DNA from: Sipunculus nudus
Lineage: Eukaryota; Annelida; Sipuncula; Golfingiida; Sipunculidae
Direction: 5' to 3'
Assembly (NCBI GenBank): GCA_026874595.1
Contig: CM049307.1
Span: forward strand, 61,222,370-61,286,369
Length of the DNA: 64,000 nucleotides
The translations under genes were made by a program, and so were the position numbers. Positions 14,901 through 24,118 of this stretch are shown here, piece after piece. Each line of letters starts with the position of its first letter. Within the stretch, counting starts at the first letter, position 1. The notes under the pieces were generated by a model, which saw only the letters and a list, made by a program, of their open reading frames with translations, was not told where the DNA came from and did no database searches.

Positions 14901-17900
14901 ATGTATACGCATGCCCAATTTCAGGTGAATCAGTCAAGTCACTGCAGAGATATGAGTGATTTTAACCCAAGGCAGACGAACAGATGGACACTGTGCAAAC
15001 ATGGTTGCAGGTGGCGCCACCATTTTTGGTGTATGTTATAAAGCTCTCCAAGGGCTACATTTGTGCAAAAGAATTTTCCTGATCGGTCAAACGGTTCCCG
15101 AGATATGAGCTTGGATGTCTGCAGCGTAAACGTGATTGTAGGTTGCGCCACCTGTCATAAAATCAGAAAAGCTATCCAGGATGTTTACGCATGCCCAATT
15201 TCAGGTGAATTAGTCAAGTCACTGCAGAGATATGAGTGATTTTAACCCAAGGCAGACGAACAGATGGACACTGTGCAAACATGGTTGCAGGTGGCGCCAC
15301 CATTTTTGGTGTATGTTATAAAGCTCTCCAAGGGCTACATTTGTGCAAAAAAATTTTCCTGATCGGTCAAACGGTTCCCGAGATATGTGGGTTTATGTGT
15401 GGAAACAGACGCACAAACGGACGCAGAGCGCAAAGGAAAGGTCAGAGGTAAAAAAAAAATCGGGGCGCAGCAGTTCACATGTGACCCGAACATAATCCCG
15501 GGTTTCGGAAAATTCCGCCCAGTGGTTACGGAGGAGTTCTCCGGACACCTACGTGGCCGCGGCGGCGGCGGCGGCGGCGTGCAGCTGAAAACATAGTATC
15601 CGCAAAACTCTGTTTTGGCGGATACAAATACAGGTGGTGCCACCAGTCTGCAGAAACTTATGAAACACTCCATGATCAATATCCATGCAAACAATTATGG
15701 TTATCTCTGCATTAGTTGTTCAGATACTTTAGCTTTTGTATCAAATTTTCCATTATTCTGAGCTGTACTTTGGAGTGCCATAGCTCAAAGGATATGGGTA
15801 ACAGAGACCAAATTTCAGGTTTCCATGGAGACTTATCATGGGTCTCCCTGTGTGTCAAGAACGAAGATTCTAGGCCCAGTCGTTACGATTTGTACCCTGT
15901 TGACAGATAACTACATCCTTAAAGGTCTCAAAAATGGAGAAAACAATTCGTGAACATTGAAAAATACAGGTGGCGCCACCAGTCTACACAAACTGATGAA
16001 ACATCTCATGATCAATATGTATGTTGAAAATCATGACCATCAGTGATGTAGTTAATGAGATATTGAAGTTTTTGTATGAAATTTTTGACTATTCTGGGGG
16101 GTAATTTTGGGCCCCATAGCTCCAAGGATATGGGTAACAGAGACCTAATTTCTGGTTTCCATGGAGATTTTGCATAGGTCTCTCAGTCTGTCGAAAATGA
16201 AGATTCTAGGTCCAGTCGTTACGATTTGTGCCACGCTAACAGATGACAGCATCCTCAAAGGTCTCAAAAATAGAGGAAAAAATCGTAAAAAATCAAACAG
16301 TACAGGTGGCGCCACCAGTCTGCAGGAACTGATCGAACATCTCATGATCAATATGTATGCCAAAAATCATGACCATCAGTCATGTAGTTAATGAGATATT
16401 GAAGTTTTTGTATGAAATTTTTGACTTTTCTGGGGGGTACTTTGGGGCCACATAGCTTGAAGGATATGGGTAACAGAGACCAAATTTCAGGTTTCCAAGG
16501 AGACTTATCATGGGTCTCCCTGTGTGTCAAGAACGAAGATTCTAGGTCCAGTCGTTACGATTTGTACCCTGTTGACAGATAACTACATCCTTAAAGGTCT
16601 CAAAAATGGAGAAAACAATTCGTGAACATTGAAAAATACAGGTGGCGCCACCAGTCTGCACAAACTGATGAAACATCTCATGATCAATATGTATGTCGAA
16701 AATCATGACCATCAGTGATGTAGTTAATGAGATATTGAAGTTTTTGTATGAAATTTTTGACTATTCTGGGGGGGTAATTTTGGGCCCCATAGCTCGAAGG
16801 ATATGGGTAACAGAGACCTAATTTCTGGTTTCCATGGAGACTTTTCATAGGTCTCTCAGTGTGTTGAAAATGAAGATTCTAGGTCCAGTCGTTACGATTT
16901 GTGCCACGCTAACAGATGACAGCATCCTCAAAGGTCTCAAAAATAGAGGAAAAAATCGTAAAAAATCAAACAGTACAGGTGGCGCCACCAGTCTGCAGGA
17001 ACTGATCAAACATCTCATGATCAATATGTATGCCAAAAATGAAGACCATCAGTGATGTAGTTATTGAGATATTGAAGTTTTTGTATGAAATTTTTTACTA
17101 TTCTGGGGGGTACTTTGGGGCCCGATAGCTCAAAGGATATGGGTAACAGAGACCTAATTTCTGGTTTCCAAGGAGATTTTTCATGGACCTCTCAGTGTGT
17201 CAAGAATTAAGATTCTAAGTCCAGTCTTTATGATTTGTGCCTTGTTAACAATTGTTCACATTTTTAAAGGTCTCAAAAATAGAGAAAAAAATTCGTAAAA
17301 AATCGAAAAATACAGGTGGCGCCACCAGTCTGCAGGAAGTGATGTAACATCTCATGATCAATATGTATGCCAAAAATCATGACCATCAGTCAAGTAGTTA
17401 ATGAGATATTGAAGTTTTTGTATGAAATTTTTGACTTTTCTGGGGGGTACTTTGGGGCCCCATAGCTCGAAGGATATGGGTAACAGAGACCTAATTTCTG
17501 GTTTCCACGGAGATTTTTTATGGACCTCTCAGAATCCCAAGTTACAAGGTTCTAGGTCCAGCGGTTACGATTTGTGCCTGGTTAACGGACGGACAGACGG
17601 ACAGACGGACGACGGACAAAGAGTGATCGCTATAGCTCAGATGACTTTCAGTCAGCTGAGCTAAAAATGAGATAAAATCAATATTTATTACTCAATGCTG
17701 GAACAATAGCAAATGTTCTGGTAGGTCTATCAGTCGGTACCAGAGAAATAGCTCCCATTAATGTGTCTGGCAGTGTCAGTGCCCATGCTCATAGGAAGTG
17801 CAGGAACTTTTGCCTGTATGATTAGTGTCCGGGTCGGGACCTGTAGCAACAGCCTATTAATATTATAACACACCAAGAACAATAATTACTAATCTATATT

Positions 17901-19703
17901 GACCATGATTATCATGAAATTATGACTGCACCAAAAATATCAAAAACATAATTACCTGCCAGTTCTTACCTTAGGATATATTGAATAATTTGGACAGCAC
18001 ACCACTGCTCCTAGCTTATCCGCCAGCTGACAACACAACAGGCCATAGTAATTCTTGTCCCCAGAGCCCCACGCTCCACCGTACACAAATATAACAATTG
18101 GACGTGAACCTTGACCACTGCCTCCCTCGGGGAAGTAGAGATCTAGCAAACACTGGTTTGTCCCATACGAAATATCCTGCAACGATTAAGAAATAATGTG
18201 CTTTATTTTCAAAAAACTTAAAGCTCACCACTTCAAATAAGCATGTATCTGAACTGTATTTTAGTACCACCCTTGCTGACAGGTGGCAGCACCTCCTTGT
18301 GTTAGCTGGAGAGCTGGCTAAACAAAATGTTAAGATTCCAGGTTTTAAGTTTGATGCATGTGGTGCGAACTAGTCTTCAATCAAGCCAATATTGGTATTA
18401 ATTATATATACATGGAGTTCCTATAAAGTTACTTAAGCTTGTTATTATATAACAGTTAGTGTTTATGCTGAGGTCTGGATTTGTGCGTCATAATCTGTTG
18501 TCTACAAAATACAAATTCATGAAATTCCTTCTGATTCAGCCATCAACTCATTTAGCACCATGGCATGTGGTTTAACCAAATAAATATACACACTATATTT
18601 CTTTCTAAGAAAGGATGTTTTGTCTGTGTCTGCAAAATAACCCTGTAGCAGTCAAAAGAGCTCTTAAGCTGAAGAACATATATTCCTTTTGAAATATCTA
18701 AACTTAAGAAAATGAGTCAAGCAGCATGGATTCAGGTTTTAAAATTAAGCTACTGCACAGTGAGAAATGGGGTAGATCATGTTCAAGAATCACCTTCATT
18801 TAAAAATCCTAGACCAGTTTAAGTTCATACTTTACCATGGTAATTATCTGATACCTTCTCCTGACGATCCATACCTGTTAAGGTGCAAACATGACCAATC
18901 AAATGATAGACTGAAACTGAGAAAATGTTCCCAATACACTATGTTTATTGATGAGTATATTATTTCCTTGGAGGCCTGGTCATTCATTTAAAAATCGATT
19001 TAACACATCCATTGACATTTATCCATTAAATATTTCGTCTCTGTTTATTACAAAAAGGATATATATGGAACACCATACAAGAAGGGACTCTGAGAGAGAC
19101 CTGATAATAAAAAGCCTATATTCTTAAACTAGATAGTAGTAAGAAAAAGATGTATTATTCTAAACACTAAACACTCAGGGGTGGATCCAGGATGGGGGGG
19201 GGGGGGGCAATCCAGGAGGACAAATGAAAAACCCCAAAAAAGGTCTCCAGGTCCAGAAAAGGGTCGTCCAGGCCATATAATTTAGTCTGAAACCCTTGAA
19301 AAGGTTGCTTCATTTGAAAAAGGGGGGTCCGGACCCCCTTGACCCCCCCCCCCTGAATCTGCTTCCGATACTGAATATCAGAGAGCAAGGGAAAAGAAAA
19401 AGACATGATGTTACTTGAAGTGTAAAAGCAATGTACACTATTTACCTTAATAAGTCTTTTCCTGTCTGCAGTAGCATAAAAATAATTCCACTGAATATAA
19501 AGCCTGGTGAGACTCAGGTATTTCAGTTGTTGAAGTATTGCATAGTTCAAGGCATACACTTTGCGTGGATGGAATGCTCGCTTAAGTTTATCACGTCTCA
19601 TTGGCCAGCCATGCAGCAAGTTGACGACGAACGCTACTGTATATGGAACCCCAACAACCGAGACAGCTATCAGGGCCGCTGTCTTCACAACTCGTCGCAG
19701 CAT
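2721..19703 (-). CDS. ICME-like membrane-anchored alpha/beta hydrolase (whole gene, 6 coding exons)
   Basis: Joining six exons (19703-19446, 18176-17970, 11490-11407, 10954-10456, 9264-9108, 2949-2721) gives 1,434 nt, 477 aa plus TAA. Every junction is GT-AG and phase-consistent. Residues 8-30 are a hydrophobic anchor after Arg-Arg, suggesting an ER/Golgi membrane protein. The core is an alpha/beta hydrolase: oxyanion motif YGGAW (118-122), nucleophile elbow GHSAGG with Ser192, Asp414 in HGTSD and His446 in EASH form a plausible triad. The order of blocks, the GYVDDMIQDI and YGGD segments and the FSP segment match isoprenylcysteine alpha-carbonyl methylesterases and related carboxylesterases; plant members demethylate prenylcysteine methyl esters. 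The animal substrate is unknown. Odd points: Tyr instead of the usual His of HGG, and a ~125-residue acidic insert after the nucleophile helix (about 213-338). Family call 0.8; exact substrate much less certain. Confidence 0.85.
3163..5960 (+). mobile_element. Outer repeat element surrounding E1
   Basis: A second E-type left end (gaatatgggtagtccacaag) at 3163 is followed by ~150-bp units with gatctatggaca, caatttcagaccaat and the palindrome (3396-3407 intact). Similar units resume right of E1 (5580-5900). This suggests E1 inserted into an older array. The right end is not identified. Confidence 0.5.
4115..5576 (+). mobile_element. Element with 280-bp tandem core and hairpin ends (E1)
   Basis: Same architecture as the 13798 element: left GAATATGGG, hairpin at 4124-4140 (TAGTTGACAAGTGACTA), 280-bp units (cagatgaacagatgg at about 4373, 4650, 4932 and 5208), tail block and right hairpin 5545-5574 ending ggcggatacaa. 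It lies in the 6.1-kb esterase intron. Confidence 0.75.
5950..6360 (+). repeat. Short degenerate repeats, actgagtgaactcttgacctg
   Basis: The phrase ctgcactgagtgaactcttgacct occurs three to four times (about 6004, 6067, 6207), and tgc(c/t)aaagctataaata twice (6118, 6181). No gene seen. Confidence 0.7.
6830..7852 (+). mobile_element. Pearl/Helitron-like element with ~180-320-bp core repeats
   Basis: Phrases such as ttcagcttcccgtaactcagccaaaa and accattcgaacaaactt recur near 7008, 7186 and 7505. The palindrome variant ggcggcgccacc is at 7375. The right end has gacgatggacgacggacgatg (7794-7814) then agctcac...gctaaaaa, like the 10390 and 17672 ends. The left end is undefined. Confidence 0.55.
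8640..8885 (-). mobile_element. Old diverged copy of the same SINE in an esterase intron
   Basis: The body aligns by eye with the 29.1-kb copy: ccccatta/ctgggtcataacacc, aaggaactcccataatttgcact, gggcacagcct, and gactcaaag toward the head. Boxes A and B are degraded. This is an independent, older insertion. Confidence 0.5.
9108..9264 (-). CDS. Esterase exon 5: lid/cap region
   Basis: A 157-nt exon, acceptor ttgtttcag|ggtttg, donor TTAG|gtaagc, phase 1 in and phase 2 out. It encodes FAGVFHIGDHYKHES through FDRFSPTVIANNIP. The pattern strand-G-x-DHY followed by FSP is the conserved segment between nucleophile and acid in this hydrolase family. Confidence 0.9.
9731..10390 (+). mobile_element. 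Short pearl/Helitron-like element, ~660 bp
   Basis: Left end caagg + palindrome GACCCATGGGTC (9736-9747) + cactcagctga. Right end gacggacaaag...gctatagctcag-ttagctaaaaa (10348-10390). It has no tandem core and sits in the intron between esterase exons 4 and 5. The left end is the same as at 12731. Confidence 0.55.
10456..10954 (-). CDS. Esterase exon 4: nucleophile elbow plus acidic insert
   Basis: A 499-nt exon, acceptor tttttag|tcaaaa, donor ATTG|gtaaag, phase 0 in and phase 1 out. It starts with the strand and GHSAGG elbow (Ser192), then a helix. From about residue 213 it is low-complexity and rich in Asp, Glu, Ser, Gln and Lys, until an amphipathic Leu-rich stretch (HLQELRELLG) near the end. 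The open frame continues past the donor to 10376, but that tail is intron and mobile-element sequence. Confidence 0.88.
11407..11490 (-). CDS. Esterase exon 3: small helix exon
   Basis: An 84-nt exon (28 codons, residues 156-183), phase 0 on both sides. Acceptor ttttacag|ggctat, donor AAG|gtacta. It reads GYVDDMIQDI...LYGGDK. ICME-type esterases have the same GxxxDMxxD helix and YGGD turn just before the nucleophile strand, which confirms a real exon despite its size. Confidence 0.88.
12915..13358 (+). mobile_element. Truncated/rearranged E-type element (E0)
   Basis: Has the E left end (gaatacaggtaaccgacaag, then tatctgcc) and one 280-bp-type unit. From about 13268 to 13352 it then carries the E2 right-tail block (15470-15550) in inverted orientation: gagctcctcggagac...cacatgtgaactg. 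It sits at the same position in its 336-bp unit as E2. Confidence 0.65.
13360..13797 (+). repeat. Detached 336-bp-type unit left of the nested element
   Basis: Carries the whole unit motif series, including an expanded G17 tract (13579-13595). It ends in cgtaaaaaaaaacgaacaa, where other units continue directly to the palindrome. Here the 13798 element intervenes instead. Confidence 0.85.
13798..15627 (+). mobile_element. Element with 280-bp tandem core and hairpin ends (E2)
   Basis: Left end GAATACGGG then hairpin TAGTCGACAAGCGACTA (13807-13823), then ttgtatccgcc. Right end is a GGC-repeat stretch (15557-15579) followed by a ~13-bp-stem hairpin at 15596-15625 ending ggcggatacaa. Left TTGTATCCGCC and right GGCGGATACAA are perfect 11-bp inverted repeats. 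The core is tandem 280-bp units. It is inserted in a 336-bp unit just before the palindrome. Confidence 0.75.
13880..15390 (+). repeat. Tandem array of ~280-bp units (each a 2 x 140-bp dimer)
   Basis: The marker ttttcctgatcggtcaaac recurs near 14511, 14791, 15071 and 15351 (period 280). Each unit has two half-units, both with tcaaac...gagatatgag and both ending at the palindrome (ggtgg(c/t)gccacc). The open frames found here arise from the repeat and are not genes. Confidence 0.95.
15628..17580 (+). repeat. Tandem array of ~336-bp units
   Basis: Six occurrences of the core aggtgg(c/t)gccaccagtct at about 15630, 15968, 16305, 16640, 16978 and 17313 give a period of 335-340 bp. Each unit also carries gatcaatatgtatg, a TTCTGGGGGG run, gatatgggtaacagagacc and gtttccatggaga. 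It lies in the 6.5-kb esterase intron. Confidence 0.95.
17970..18176 (-). CDS. Esterase exon 2: oxyanion-hole block
   Basis: Encodes residues 87-155, 69 codons, phase 0 on both sides. The acceptor is cgttgcag|gatatt and the donor is AAG|gtaaga. It holds the first beta strand IVIFV, the glycine-rich YGGAWGSG oxyanion loop and the CPNYSIYPK strand. This is the block most diagnostic of the HGG/ICME-type hydrolases. Confidence 0.9.
19176..19367 (+). mobile_element. CAG-ended MITE in an esterase intron
   Basis: A 192-bp relative of the 44177 element: CAGGGGTGGATCCAGGAT at left, GAATCTGCTTCCG at right, flanked by ACACT (19171-19175) and ATACT (19368-19372), a 4/5 match. It contains a 16-bp palindrome GGGGGTCCGGACCCCC near 19322-19337 and a 14-G tract. 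Confidence 0.8.
19446..19703 (-). CDS. Esterase exon 1 (coding part): membrane anchor and linker
   Basis: Encodes residues 1-86. The ATG at 19703-19701 is the first in-frame Met after a candidate acceptor at 19745/19746 (minus-strand reading ...cttgcag|gtgtg). MLRRVV is followed by a ~22-residue hydrophobic stretch. The exon ends in codon AAG before donor GTAAAT, phase 0. The 41 nt from 19744 to 19704 would be 5' untranslated. Confidence 0.82.
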
Positions 19704-20043
19704 CCTGATTGAAAATGTCTGTTGTCTTCTGAATTGTGACACACCTGCAAGATCAAAGTTTTTATTTTTCAAGAAGAGTCAGTGACTGGTGGAGTCAATA
19801 AACATCTGATATTTCTGCACTTTCTTTATTTTACACCAAGGTGCCTTGACTTTTGACCTTTTGACCTAACAATCAACAGGATTCTTCCACTATTGGTAGG
19901 TAATCTATCTGTGTAAGATGAGAGGTTTGAGGCAAAGTGTTTGCATCTACAAGCTTTTCTAGGATGTCCTATGACCCTGAACTTCTGACCTCAAATAAAC
20001 AGGGCAAGGTCAAGCAGACAGGCAGTAGCATTTTATCTTTTAA

Positions 20044-20300
20044 ATGATCAATATGCATGCAAAGAATCATGGTGATCAATGCATGAGCTGTTCAGATATT
20101 GGCGCTTTAGCATCAAATTTTTAATTATTCTGGGGGGTACTTACAAGCACGTTAGCTCAGATATTGGTAACAGAATGCTCATTTCAGACTTCTGCAGAGA
20201 AATCTTGAGGAACTCTCAGGACAGAAGATTCTAAATCCAATGGTGAATTTTTGTGCCCTGCTTTCTTTTCAAATTTTCAATTATTCTAGGGGGTACTGAT
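20044..20300 (+). repeat. Relic of a 336-bp-type unit
   Basis: gatcaatatgcatg, ttattctggggggtac, gatattggtaacagaatg and gaagattctaaatcca follow in the order of the tandem unit, but diverged and without the palindrome. It lies in the esterase 5' intron. Confidence 0.6.
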
Positions 20301-21674
20301 ACGCCACATAGCTCATGGGATATGATAACTTGGATGATAATTTTGTTATTCATTTATAGTCTGTTCTAGCACCCCTGTCCACCTGTTTTTTCATGATTAT
20401 ATTTTTGCGAATCAAAGAACACCAAAACTTTTTGACCTTAGGGCAGAAAGAGGAAAAAGCATGATTAACTTTTATGGAAATAACAGCCTACCTTATGTCA
20501 TTTTCCTGTAAACAATTTAAAACGATTTTATGAGTAACTAGTATATTCTGTAGCGAAATCTTGCCACTAATATGTGAAAGGGGCATATCAGGAAATAGTG
20601 ATCACGTCATAATAGATGTAACGTACTAAAGAGGCACCAACATTCACAGGACCAATAATTAAGAGCTGCCAACCCCTGTTTACAGCGTTACTTGTATTCT
20701 CCGCCTGCATGCACTTCACTGTTACATCGCATTACTTTATATCCATATCCAAGAGGATAAACAATGGCCACTAATTAGGGACGCCTTGAACCAGGGACTG
20801 AGACATGTCAACCAGGCCGTAAAGTAAATAATATTTATATCATGAGAAGGTAAGGTACCAAAAATGACGCTTTTGCCTCTTTATGCCATTGGTGCAAATT
20901 TTGTTTGGCAAGTTTGTCTAATGTAGAAATAATCGCGAAATATCAGGTGGACAGGGGTTGTGGAACAGAAACAGAATATAGAAATAAGAAGACTACGTGT
21001 ACCACCGACGACAGGAACTTTAACATTTTCTTTACATCTGTCACATAGTACATGTGTATGTAACTATTTTGTTGATGACCCGAACCGCATGTTAGGCTCT
21101 GGCTTCCTGTGACTGTGTGCACCTGTACGCTGTGGCCCAACACCGGTCGCCAAAGCCCTCACCGATTCCTGAGACCTAGTACATGTGCTCTCAAGCATAA
21201 TTGTCAGGTCATGTTAGGGGGCTGCAGAAGGAGCCCTCTTTGTATGACCCCTGATGGCAGGAAGGCTGCCAAAATAAAAATTTTGGTTTACTAGTGGAGC
21301 GTCTCTTGCACTAGTATTAGGCACTGAACCCCCAGTTTCCTGCATACAAATGTGGGTTCACTTGTTGTTTTAGCCCGCTGAAGTTCAGCACCGTACAATG
21401 CACCTATACCCTTATATCAGTAATAGGGGTGTTTTATCGGTATTAGTAATGGAAAATGTGGAACTTAATTTTGGGGTCCAGGATCCGTTGGGTCCGGGTT
21501 TTACACACTGCCCTGACCAAATCAACGTCAACCCATAACAGAACTTGTGTTGTCATTTGGACACCATTTGGTTTCAAACCCGCGAATGTTTGAAGAGATC
21601 AGCAAATGAAAAATCATTTCTTGTAATTAAACAAAGAGACCAGCATCCTGTGGGACATGTGACATCATACTTAC

Positions 21675-21780
21675 GTAAATAACTGCGGGTTATCTAACAA
21701 TCTTCTTTTTACATATCGACTTTGGAGGGCGCAGCCATATTGAAACCGTGAGTAAAAGAAAATATTAGCTTTCTACCTTT
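21675..21780 (-). promoter_or_regulatory. Candidate non-coding first exon/promoter of the esterase gene
   Basis: A strong minus-strand donor (ttac|gtaagtatg, exon edge 21675) follows a short GC-richer stretch with an ATG at 21738 that opens a 9-codon upstream ORF ending in TAA at 21709. It would splice to the acceptor at 19745. The high edge is arbitrary because no TATA box is evident. The plus strand also has a GTGAGT-like site here, so the orientation is an inference. Confidence 0.3.
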
Positions 21781-22285
21781 TTCATGGTCACGTAGGATAA
21801 TAACTTGATGCGACCAGCTAATCCCTAAAAAGAAAAATCCAACCCTTTTTGGGAGTTTATTTTAAGATTCTCAAAGCCCTTACAATTTTAAAGACGCAGG
21901 CGCAGATGTAGGCTGGTTTTAATTTTCTGTAATTTAAAATGAAAGTTTTTTAATTTTATTTTACATTTTAACTTTATTCCTTCTAATGGCACACAATATT
22001 AAATAATATTAACACATATTTATCAATATCATTCATGAAATTACCATAATGGACTTAAAAGTAAGTTAACAGATCGATATTTATGCCTAAAATTAAGACG
22101 ATTTGACATATTTAAATTATTACAATAGCAATTTACATTGATTTATATGACTCAAAACACTGCATCCTAATGAATTAATTTACTTTAAGAGTTACAAAAT
22201 AAAATTACTGAGACAAAAAGTTACCTAATAAACCTAGAGTGCCTATAAGAGCTACATAATACATTTATTTTGAATAAGAGTTACA

Positions 22286-22287
<2 letters not shown>

Positions 22288-22331
<44 letters not shown>

Positions 22332-22340
22332 TCTATCTCT

Positions 22341-22402
<62 letters not shown>

Positions 22403-22422
22403 GTCTCTCTGTCTCTCTGTCT
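22288..22422 (+). repeat. (CA)n followed by (CT)n and (GTCTCT)n microsatellites
   Basis: About 19 CA units (22288-22326), then a CT tract (22342-22394) ending in gtctctct repeats to 22422. Confidence 0.95.
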
Positions 22423-22439
22423 CAAAGCACAAAGCCACA

Positions 22440-23150
22440 TGATTAAGTAAAATACGCGTTCACTTTTTTAAGGCATTATACTTCACCGTTGTCATCACTA
22501 TTGCAGCCACTGACAGTAGTAATAATATATAATATTAATGTTGAATATAATATAATATAATATAATATAATATAATATAATATAATATAATATAATATAA
22601 TATAATGTTAATTATCTCTCTCTCAACATATTAATAACAGGTTTTAAGTACACAGGAAATTTCCCCTTGAAAATAACATTGAATGGTTGTAGGTCATTTA
22701 TATGTCGATCAAAGCACATTTTCAGCCACGTGCTTTAGTAAAATACGCCTTCACTTGAAAAAGGCATTACACTTCAGCGTTGTCATCATTATTGCAGCCA
22801 TTGACGGTAGTAATAATATATAATATCAATGTTAAATATAATATAATATAATATAATTATTTCTCTCTCTCTCTCTCTCGTTCACAAATTTAATTATCTT
22901 TTAACTCAACAGAGGACAGCAGCACTATCTGTGATATGGGTGAAGGGGAAAAAAGGGGGGGGGGGGGGGGATGGGGTGGGGGATGGGTCATCATATAGAG
23001 GGAATTTTCCCTTGAAAATAACATTGAAAGGTTGTAGGTCATCTTTGTGTCGATCAAAGGACACTTTTCGGCCACATGTTAAATAGTAAAATACGCGTTC
23101 ACTTGAAAAAGGCATTAATAGAAGTAATAATGGACTTGGCCAATAGGTGG
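22440..23150 (+). repeat. Imperfect tandem duplication, ~300-bp unit
   Basis: taaaatacgc(g/c)ttcactt...aaggcatta occurs at about 22447, 22739 and 23090; gcagccactgacagtagtaataata at 22505 and 22796; gaaaataacattgaa(t/a)ggttgtaggtcat at 22668 and 23014. Units are separated by (TATAA)n (22544-22606, 22835-22858), CT and poly-G runs. Confidence 0.85.
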
Positions 23151-23603
23151 CGGAATAACCGGTTTTTTTTGTACCTTACTGATATTTTTTTTACTGATCG
23201 TGCCTGTTGTTGGACGACTTGGTCACAAATAAATTTTAACAAATCAAAATATCATAAGCTCACTTAGTTTATTTTTTCTTTTTTTTCATCCCTTTTTTAT
23301 GAAGCAATAACAGGACATTTTAAATGGAGAATCATTTTTTAATTTGTCATTTTTAAGACCATGTTATTGTTTAATGCATGTATTTTTGCCAAATGTTTTA
23401 GATAAGAAAAATATCATGTATAATCATGTTTCATTCAGATTGATCCAACGTCATGTGTATATGAACATATACAGAACATTTTAGTAACAGCTAGAGCAGA
23501 ATTTATGGGCTTTAATGCTGTTAATAATACTGTATCTTAGAGTACATTACAATAATACTATTGTCAGTATTGATATATTTGTTAACCTTGTAGGTAGGTC
23601 TCT

Positions 23604-23629
23604 GGGTGCACCGACGTCATCGGTCACCC
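23604..23629. repeat. Hairpin with CGTCA loop
   Basis: GGGTG-c-ACCGA-CGTCA-TCGGT-CACCC: 10 bp of stem with one bulged C. The loop and flank contain the CRE-like gacgtca. Function unknown. Confidence 0.6.
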
Positions 23630-24037
23630 AGTACAGCTGGTGCTTCAAGGCACGTAACCTGGGTGACGTGACGTTATTTCGTACACACGTTACAGACAGT
23701 TATCATTTTAAACCAATTAGTTAATAGTTTAATGACGTCATTTTATTTTTATGTCAAGTAAAACGGACTTATAATAATGTTTTAATATGGTATAAAATAG
23801 GGAGTCGGAAAAGATATGTTTGTGGAATTAAAGCCGTTAGTTTGAACACGTCTACAGTACTAACGTAATAGTAAATTGATAATACTAATAAAAAAATTAA
23901 ATATAAATTAATGTCAATATTAATATAATTATATGAACGATAATGATAATAATAATGAAATAACAATAACAGTATCTTAATATAAAATATTTTGAAAGTA
24001 ATGTAAATTGTAAATATAACAGTAAGTGCAATCATTA

Positions 24038-24118
24038 TATATATAAATATATATATATATATATGTTAATATATATGTTAATATATATGTTTATATATAT
24101 ATATATATATATATATAC
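24038..24118. repeat. (TA)n microsatellite
   Basis: Interrupted TA/TATG tract. Intergenic. Confidence 0.9.

Larger units (their letters stand above)
12731..17672 (+). mobile_element. Large pearl/Helitron-like element with 336-bp tandem core (nested)
   Basis: Proposed left end: caag + palindrome TGACCCATGGGTCA (12735-12748). The core consists of ~336-bp units (13360-13797, 15628-17580). The right end is an ACGG-type microsatellite (17585-17619) followed by a 13-bp stem hairpin (17634-17662, loop TTC, one mismatch) and CTAAAAAT. Two other elements (12915-13358, 13798-15627) lie inside it. No open frame of a transposition protein is seen. Non-autonomous elements with tandem core, ACGG microsatellite and hairpin end are known from bivalves. 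The pairing of this left end with this right end is inferred. Confidence 0.6.
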
